Origin: Myxococcota bacterium
GTDB taxonomy: Bacteria; Myxococcota_A; UBA796; UBA2385
Length of the DNA: 32,877 nucleotides
Reading direction: 5' to 3'
Assembly (NCBI GenBank): GCA_023150805.1
Contig: JAKLKF010000081.1
Location: 1-32,877, forward strand
A program made the position numbers and the translations under genes. The notes beneath the pieces are model-generated. The model saw nothing but the letters and a program-made list of their open reading frames with translations, ran no database searches and was not told where the DNA came from. The first letter of the stretch is position 1. Every line of letters begins with the position of its first letter. Below, in pieces: positions 30,483 to 32,877 of the stretch.

Positions 30483-32733
30483 TATCGCTCGGCGATACAC
30501 CCGGGAGAAGTCGCAGGATCCGGTCGATGGCGCCGCTCGGACTGCCGCAGGACAAGAGACCACGCACCGCCTGTTGGGAGACACCGGGGAATGGCCAGCG
30601 ATCCGGATCATGCAGCATCTTCCTCCAGGCCGACAGGTTCCGCTCGAGCCATTCGAATCGCTCCCTGGCACGTTCCGACGCCTCTGCGGCCCTGAGGACC
30701 ATCTGGAACGGCTGGTCCTTCTCCCTGGCCTGCTCCATCGTCAAGGAGGCGGGCCACGGCGCATCCGGAGACTTCAGGTACGCTGCCAGATCCGCGGCGC
30801 AGCCCCCGAAGCCCCCCACGACCAGCACCAGTTGCCCTTTCTCGACCGACCACTCCACCTCCTCAGCGATCCCGGGCAGCCAGCCCAGCCAGCCGCGGCG
30901 CTTTCCGGCGAGCACGATGCGGACATCCGTGGCCAGGGTCGACGCCTCCCGCATGCGTGTGAGCGCGTCGGCGGCGGCGAAGGCGTGCGCGGGATCCTCA
31001 CGGGTGCGGGCCTGGTCGGCCGGAACGGGGGCCGGCTTCTTCGGATCCGGATCGACCTCGATGAAGCTGCACACACCGGTCAGGTCCGCCCGGATCCGGG
31101 GCGTGATGCCCGACCAGGCAGGCCACGCCGAGTAGTTGACGAACGGAGGGTCCAGCAGGTCCGTCGCGCTCTCCGCCGGCCCTTCACCCCGGGCATCGGC
31201 GTTGCGGTCCCAGCCCAAGGCGGTGTCGATCAGCGCTTGGGTGAGGTTGGCAGCGTAGTTGCCGAAGGTCCCACCGTACACCACCTGGGCGTTGCGCTCG
31301 AGCAGCCTGCGCGTCAGCCGCACCACGACATCGTCCACGAGCTGGGGGCCGACGCCGGCCGGGTCGAGGTCGGGGGCCTCACCAGCCGCGGACAGCGCGA
31401 TCCGCTGGCGGGGGATGGCCGCCGCCGCCGCCGGCTCGTCCAGGCGCTCCTGGTTGAGCAGGCGCACTCTCACCCCACGCTGGCGGCCGCTCGCCGCGAC
31501 CAGCTCCCTCAGCTCGTTCAGCTCGGCGGTGCGCAGGCCGTGGCCTGGGTAGGCGAGGATGAACTCCTCGATCGAGTCATCGGTAGGCAGCTTCCCCAGC
31601 AACTGGATCAACGACCAGGGGTCGGGCACCCAGGTCAACAGGACCAGGTGCTGGTTCGGCGGGCCCTGGTGGGTATGGACGAAGTGCAGGGCATAGCGGC
31701 GGTAGAACTCCACCAGCAGGGCCTCGAGCAGCAGCCGATCCACCACGTCCTCGACCCTCCCTTGGACCTGGGTGGGCTCCATCAACCAGCCGATGTGGGG
31801 GACCTGGGCGAGCTGGGCCAGAGGCCGGCTCCAGTTGGAGTCGTGCCGGGACACCGCGACGGTGGGTTGAACGGTCCAGGCCGTGACGGCCCCGTTCTGG
31901 GACCTGGCCAGTTCTTGGGGGGTCCGGGCCAGGTTGACCTCTCGCCGGCACCAGTAGCGGGTCGGGTAGCTGTCCGTCACGATGGAGACCAGGGCCGCCG
32001 TCTTGTCACGGACGGCCTTCTCCATCGGCATGGTCCAGTTGTAGCCCGGCGGAAGCTCGTTGGCGTCATACCAGGCCTTGATCTGTCCGAAGTCCGCCAT
32101 GCCGTCGCGCAGCGCGATCGCCACCTTGGCGCCGTCCCGCTTGGCGTGGCTGAGGAACACGTCGATCGGCGGAGGAAGCTCTGACCCTGCTGGCTTCCGC
32201 AGCTCGCGGGTGGCGGCCTCGGTCACCGCGCGGCGCAGGACGCGCGCGCGCGCCGCGATTCGCCTCGCTCTCTGCTCCTTGCCGGCGCTGTCGTCCTCGC
32301 CCCGCACCTCGGGGGTGTTCTCGATCCGCGGGTCACCGACAGGGACGCGGTTTCGGCTGCCGAACAGGTAGCTCAGCCGGAAGGCGCTCCAGTCCACCGG
32401 CGCCAACAGCACCAGGGCGGGACGTGGCGCCGCTTCGGCCTCGCGGACCAACACGTCGAGGGCAATTCGCCACGTCGGGTCGGCGACCATCACGTCGTCG
32501 ATGAGGACCACCAGCACGTTGATGTCCGCCTCGGCCCAGACGATCTCGGGCGCCACGCGCCCGTCGGGGCCCAGGTGGGCGCGAAACCAGACGGGCAGCC
32601 CCGCTTCGGTGCTGTCTCCGTCGTTCTGCTTCAACCGGAACCAGTCGTGCAGGTGGCCGGCCAGCATCCTGCATTCGAGCGAGCCCGGGTGGTGGACCAC
32701 GTAGATGGACAGCGGGCTCTGAACGGGCGGCAT
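30442..32733 (-). CDS. Two TIR-like domains plus SLOG-like domain; putative nucleotide-sensing immune effector
   Basis: I chose ATG 32733-32731 (GGAG five bases upstream); the frame is open to 32844 without a better site. 763 residues. Residues ~8-130 form a degenerate TIR-like domain (LSIYVVHHPGSLECRMLAGH, INVLVVLIDD) without the catalytic Glu. Residues 189-~330 are a canonical TIR domain: PIDVFLSHAKRDGAKVAIAL, WYDANELPPGYNW and YPTRYWCRREVNLAR with Glu265 four residues after Trp261. Residues ~444-720 look like a SLOG (Rossmann-like ligand-binding) domain: RIALSAAGEAPDL, AQVVYGGTFGNYAANLTQAL and LVLVVGGFGGCAADLAAYL. A C-terminal helical tail follows. TIR domains cleave NAD and SLOG domains bind nucleotide signals, as in Thoeris ThsA, so it is probably a sensor-effector. 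No export signal. It heads the minus-strand set in a visibly less G+C-biased region. Confidence 0.8.
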   Translation of the reverse strand: MPPVQSPLSIYVVHHPGSLECRMLAGHLHDWFRLKQNDGDSTEAGLPVWFRAHLGPDGRVAPEIVWAEADINVLVVLIDDVMVADPTWRIALDVLVREAEAAPRPALVLLAPVDWSAFRLSYLFGSRNRVPVGDPRIENTPEVRGEDDSAGKEQRARRIAARARVLRRAVTEAATRELRKPAGSELPPPIDVFLSHAKRDGAKVAIALRDGMADFGQIKAWYDANELPPGYNWTMPMEKAVRDKTAALVSIVTDSYPTRYWCRREVNLARTPQELARSQNGAVTAWTVQPTVAVSRHDSNWSRPLAQLAQVPHIGWLMEPTQVQGRVEDVVDRLLLEALLVEFYRRYALHFVHTHQGPPNQHLVLLTWVPDPWSLIQLLGKLPTDDSIEEFILAYPGHGLRTAELNELRELVAASGRQRGVRVRLLNQERLDEPAAAAAIPRQRIALSAAGEAPDLDPAGVGPQLVDDVVVRLTRRLLERNAQVVYGGTFGNYAANLTQALIDTALGWDRNADARGEGPAESATDLLDPPFVNYSAWPAWSGITPRIRADLTGVCSFIEVDPDPKKPAPVPADQARTREDPAHAFAAADALTRMREASTLATDVRIVLAGKRRGWLGWLPGIAEEVEWSVEKGQLVLVVGGFGGCAADLAAYLKSPDAPWPASLTMEQAREKDQPFQMVLRAAEASERARERFEWLERNLSAWRKMLHDPDRWPFPGVSQQAVRGLLSCGSPSGAIDRILRLLPGVSPSDIRNTTRQTGVKPG

Positions 32734-32801
32734 TGCGGCTCCGGGTTGCGAGCCGATCATAGGGCGACCGGTCCCCCTTGTGATCGCCTTCTTGCGTAGC
32801 C

Positions 32802-32821
32802 GGGCTAGCAGCCTGTAGCCC
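32802..32821. other. Short hairpin upstream of the TIR-SLOG gene
   Basis: GGGCTA pairs with TAGCCC around an eight-base loop, about 70 bases before the chosen start. It may lie in the leader, or end an upstream gene outside the window. The 144 bases from 32734 to the window end hold no gene I can support beyond an in-frame extension of the TIR-SLOG frame. Confidence 0.25.
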
Positions 32822-32877
32822 ATAGCGTCCACCCGTCGCGCCACGGGGCCGGGGCGCGCCTCGCCCGCGGGGTTGGC

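Noticed and set aside
1..32877. CRISPR arrays, rRNA genes, insertion sequences
   Set aside because: No regularly spaced repeats, no rRNA sequence and no transposase or flanking inverted repeats were seen anywhere in the window.

Overview
This window reads as chromosomal DNA of a very G+C-rich Gram-negative bacterium, most likely a myxobacterium-like member of the Myxococcota (former Deltaproteobacteria). This is inferred from extreme G/C-ending codon use, many small lipoproteins with lipobox signals (one with a Thr/Gly-rich tail), a MerR regulator beside ihfA, and a ferredoxin-dependent 2-oxoacid oxidoreductase. Genes are tightly packed, no intergenic stretch exceeds 300 bases, and many neighbours overlap by four bases (ATGA, GTGA or TTGA).

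Layout. (1) 1-7955: the start of a lipoprotein gene cut by the window edge, then an unusual cluster. A minus-strand run encodes an S51/cyanophycinase-like protein, a Fes-like esterase, an ATP-grasp protein, a second esterase and a second ATP-grasp protein. A plus-strand paralogue of the last ATP-grasp protein converges on it across a shared hairpin. Three putative ligases with three putative hydrolases suggest an undescribed small-molecule or peptide pathway. (2) 8057-14051: a Cys-rich lipoprotein, a HEAT-repeat protein overlapping a clear exported protein-arginine deiminase, a degenerate phosphoribosyltransferase, a lipoprotein MsrB, a small alpha/beta hydrolase and a bisphosphate nucleotidase. 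(3) 14101-17020: a housekeeping block flanked by tRNA-Pro(GGG) and tRNA-Val(GAC): infC-rpmI-rplT-lipoprotein-ihfA-merR, without the pheS-pheT pair often found between rplT and ihfA. (4) 17051-26325: lipB, an AI-2E/PerM family membrane protein, an LPP20-like protein, dnaE, and a two-gene 2-oxoacid:ferredoxin oxidoreductase in which four subunits are fused into two polypeptides. (5) 26512 to the end: an accessory region with less extreme base composition. It holds a TIR domain joined to about eight membrane helices, a secreted M48-like metalloprotease, a secreted protein resembling HET-C/zinc phospholipase C, a cytoplasmic protein with gasdermin-like features, an apparent TIR fragment, and a large protein with two TIR-like domains and a SLOG-like domain.

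How they may work together. Region 5 looks like an immune or programmed-death island. The TIR-SLOG protein has the layout of a nucleotide-signal sensor coupled to an NAD-cleaving domain, the TIR-membrane protein is a second candidate effector, and the gasdermin-like protein beside a protease recalls pore-forming death systems. The gasdermin and HET-C calls rest on pattern recognition alone, and the export signals on two of the partners complicate the model. The best-supported unusual enzyme is the protein-arginine deiminase at 9265-10896. The most obviously undescribed gene set by composition is the ATP-grasp/esterase/S51 cluster.
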